From Bacteroidota bacterium (GTDB taxonomy: Bacteria; Bacteroidota; Bacteroidia; Flavobacteriales; Flavobacteriaceae), in NCBI GenBank assembly GCA_006227965.1, contig SBFL01000282.1:1-5864 (forward strand): 5,864 nt of DNA, written 5' to 3'. Every line of letters starts with the position of its first letter. Within the stretch, counting starts at the first letter, position 1. Of this stretch, positions 5,691 through 5,864 are shown piece by piece. The translations under genes and the position numbers were made by a program. The notes beneath the pieces are model-generated. The model ran no database searches, was not told the DNA's origin, and saw only the letters and a program-made list of their open reading frames with translations.

Positions 5691-5864
5691 ATGAAAAATC
5701 AGAATCACCGCAAATGCCTGGGCATCCGATTTAGCCTGTGGCTGGCTTCTCTATTACTTGCCTTTCCCCTCACAGCTCAGCAGCAGATCGGGCGGCCCCT
5801 AATTACGAATTATAAATATCAGGATTATCAGGGGGACCCCATTAACTGGTGGGTGCTCGAAGAT
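5691..5864 (+). CDS. Exported two-component-regulator propeller protein, N-terminus only (3'-truncated)
   Basis: An ATG at 5691 opens a frame that runs off the right edge after 58 codons. Residues 1-29 form a good Sec signal peptide: a basic start (MKNQNHRK), a hydrophobic core around 15-27 (SLWLASLLLAFPL), and LTA before Gln30 as the likely cleavage site. The mature start, IGRPLITNYKYQDYQGDPIN at 33-52 then WWVLED, resembles the first strand of the periplasmic ligand-biosensor propeller (Reg_prop) found in Bacteroidota sensors, where the pattern is roughly 'P-x-I-x-NY...DY.G...NW.I..D'. Such proteins usually continue through about 14 propeller repeats and a Y_Y_Y domain into a histidine kinase, SpoIIE phosphatase or LuxR-type output; which one applies here lies outside the window. 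The gene is divergent from the dipeptidase. No Shine-Dalgarno is seen, as is common in this phylum. The existence of a coding gene is likely; the family call is an inference from 29 mature residues. Confidence 0.75.
   Translation, partial: MKNQNHRKCLGIRFSLWLASLLLAFPLTAQQQIGRPLITNYKYQDYQGDPINWWVLED

Noticed and set aside
1..5864. Defence island, mobile element, prophage or CRISPR system
   Set aside because: No transposase, integrase, Cas, nuclease, toxin-antitoxin or repeat array was found on either strand; gene content looks like core chromosome.

Overview
This window looks like ordinary chromosome from a member of the Bacteroidota, most likely the Flavobacteriia, with G+C near one half by eye. 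The lineage is inferred from gene content: a flavobacterial-type cyclase-family enzyme, DUF4230 and DUF4407 proteins, an MmcQ/YjbR protein and the start of an exported propeller-type sensor. The near absence of Shine-Dalgarno sequences and one exact TAnnTTTG box (the Bacteroidota -7 element) agree with this. I saw no tRNA, rRNA, CRISPR array, insertion sequence or attachment site.

Layout. From the left edge to about 2.76 kb, four genes run on the + strand: the 3' two thirds of hemW (heme chaperone; the radical SAM cysteines lie outside the window), a cyclase/kynurenine-formamidase-family enzyme, a one-pass membrane DUF4230 protein, and a small MmcQ/YjbR protein. The first three are closely spaced (19 and 62 bases). 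A 127-base gap with a hairpin separates the third from mmcQ. A convergent gap (2763-2954) holding a short G/C hairpin follows. Two genes then run on the - strand: a four-TM, coiled-coil DUF4407 protein (2955-4055) and, upstream of it in transcription order, a complete M20 family dipeptidase (4153-5553). A 137-base divergent region separates the dipeptidase from the last + strand gene. That gene is cut by the right edge after 58 codons; it has a signal peptide and the opening of a two-component-regulator propeller domain.

How the genes work together. No shared pathway is evident. HemW (heme trafficking), the M20 dipeptidase (peptide turnover) and the exported sensor (signal detection) are separate housekeeping or sensory functions. 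The three proteins whose role cannot be stated from sequence are the DUF4230 protein, the DUF4407 protein and the cyclase-family enzyme with a non-canonical metal-site motif. I find no clear evidence of a new defence, mobile or biosynthetic system. The best leads are the DUF4407 and DUF4230 membrane proteins and the atypical cyclase.
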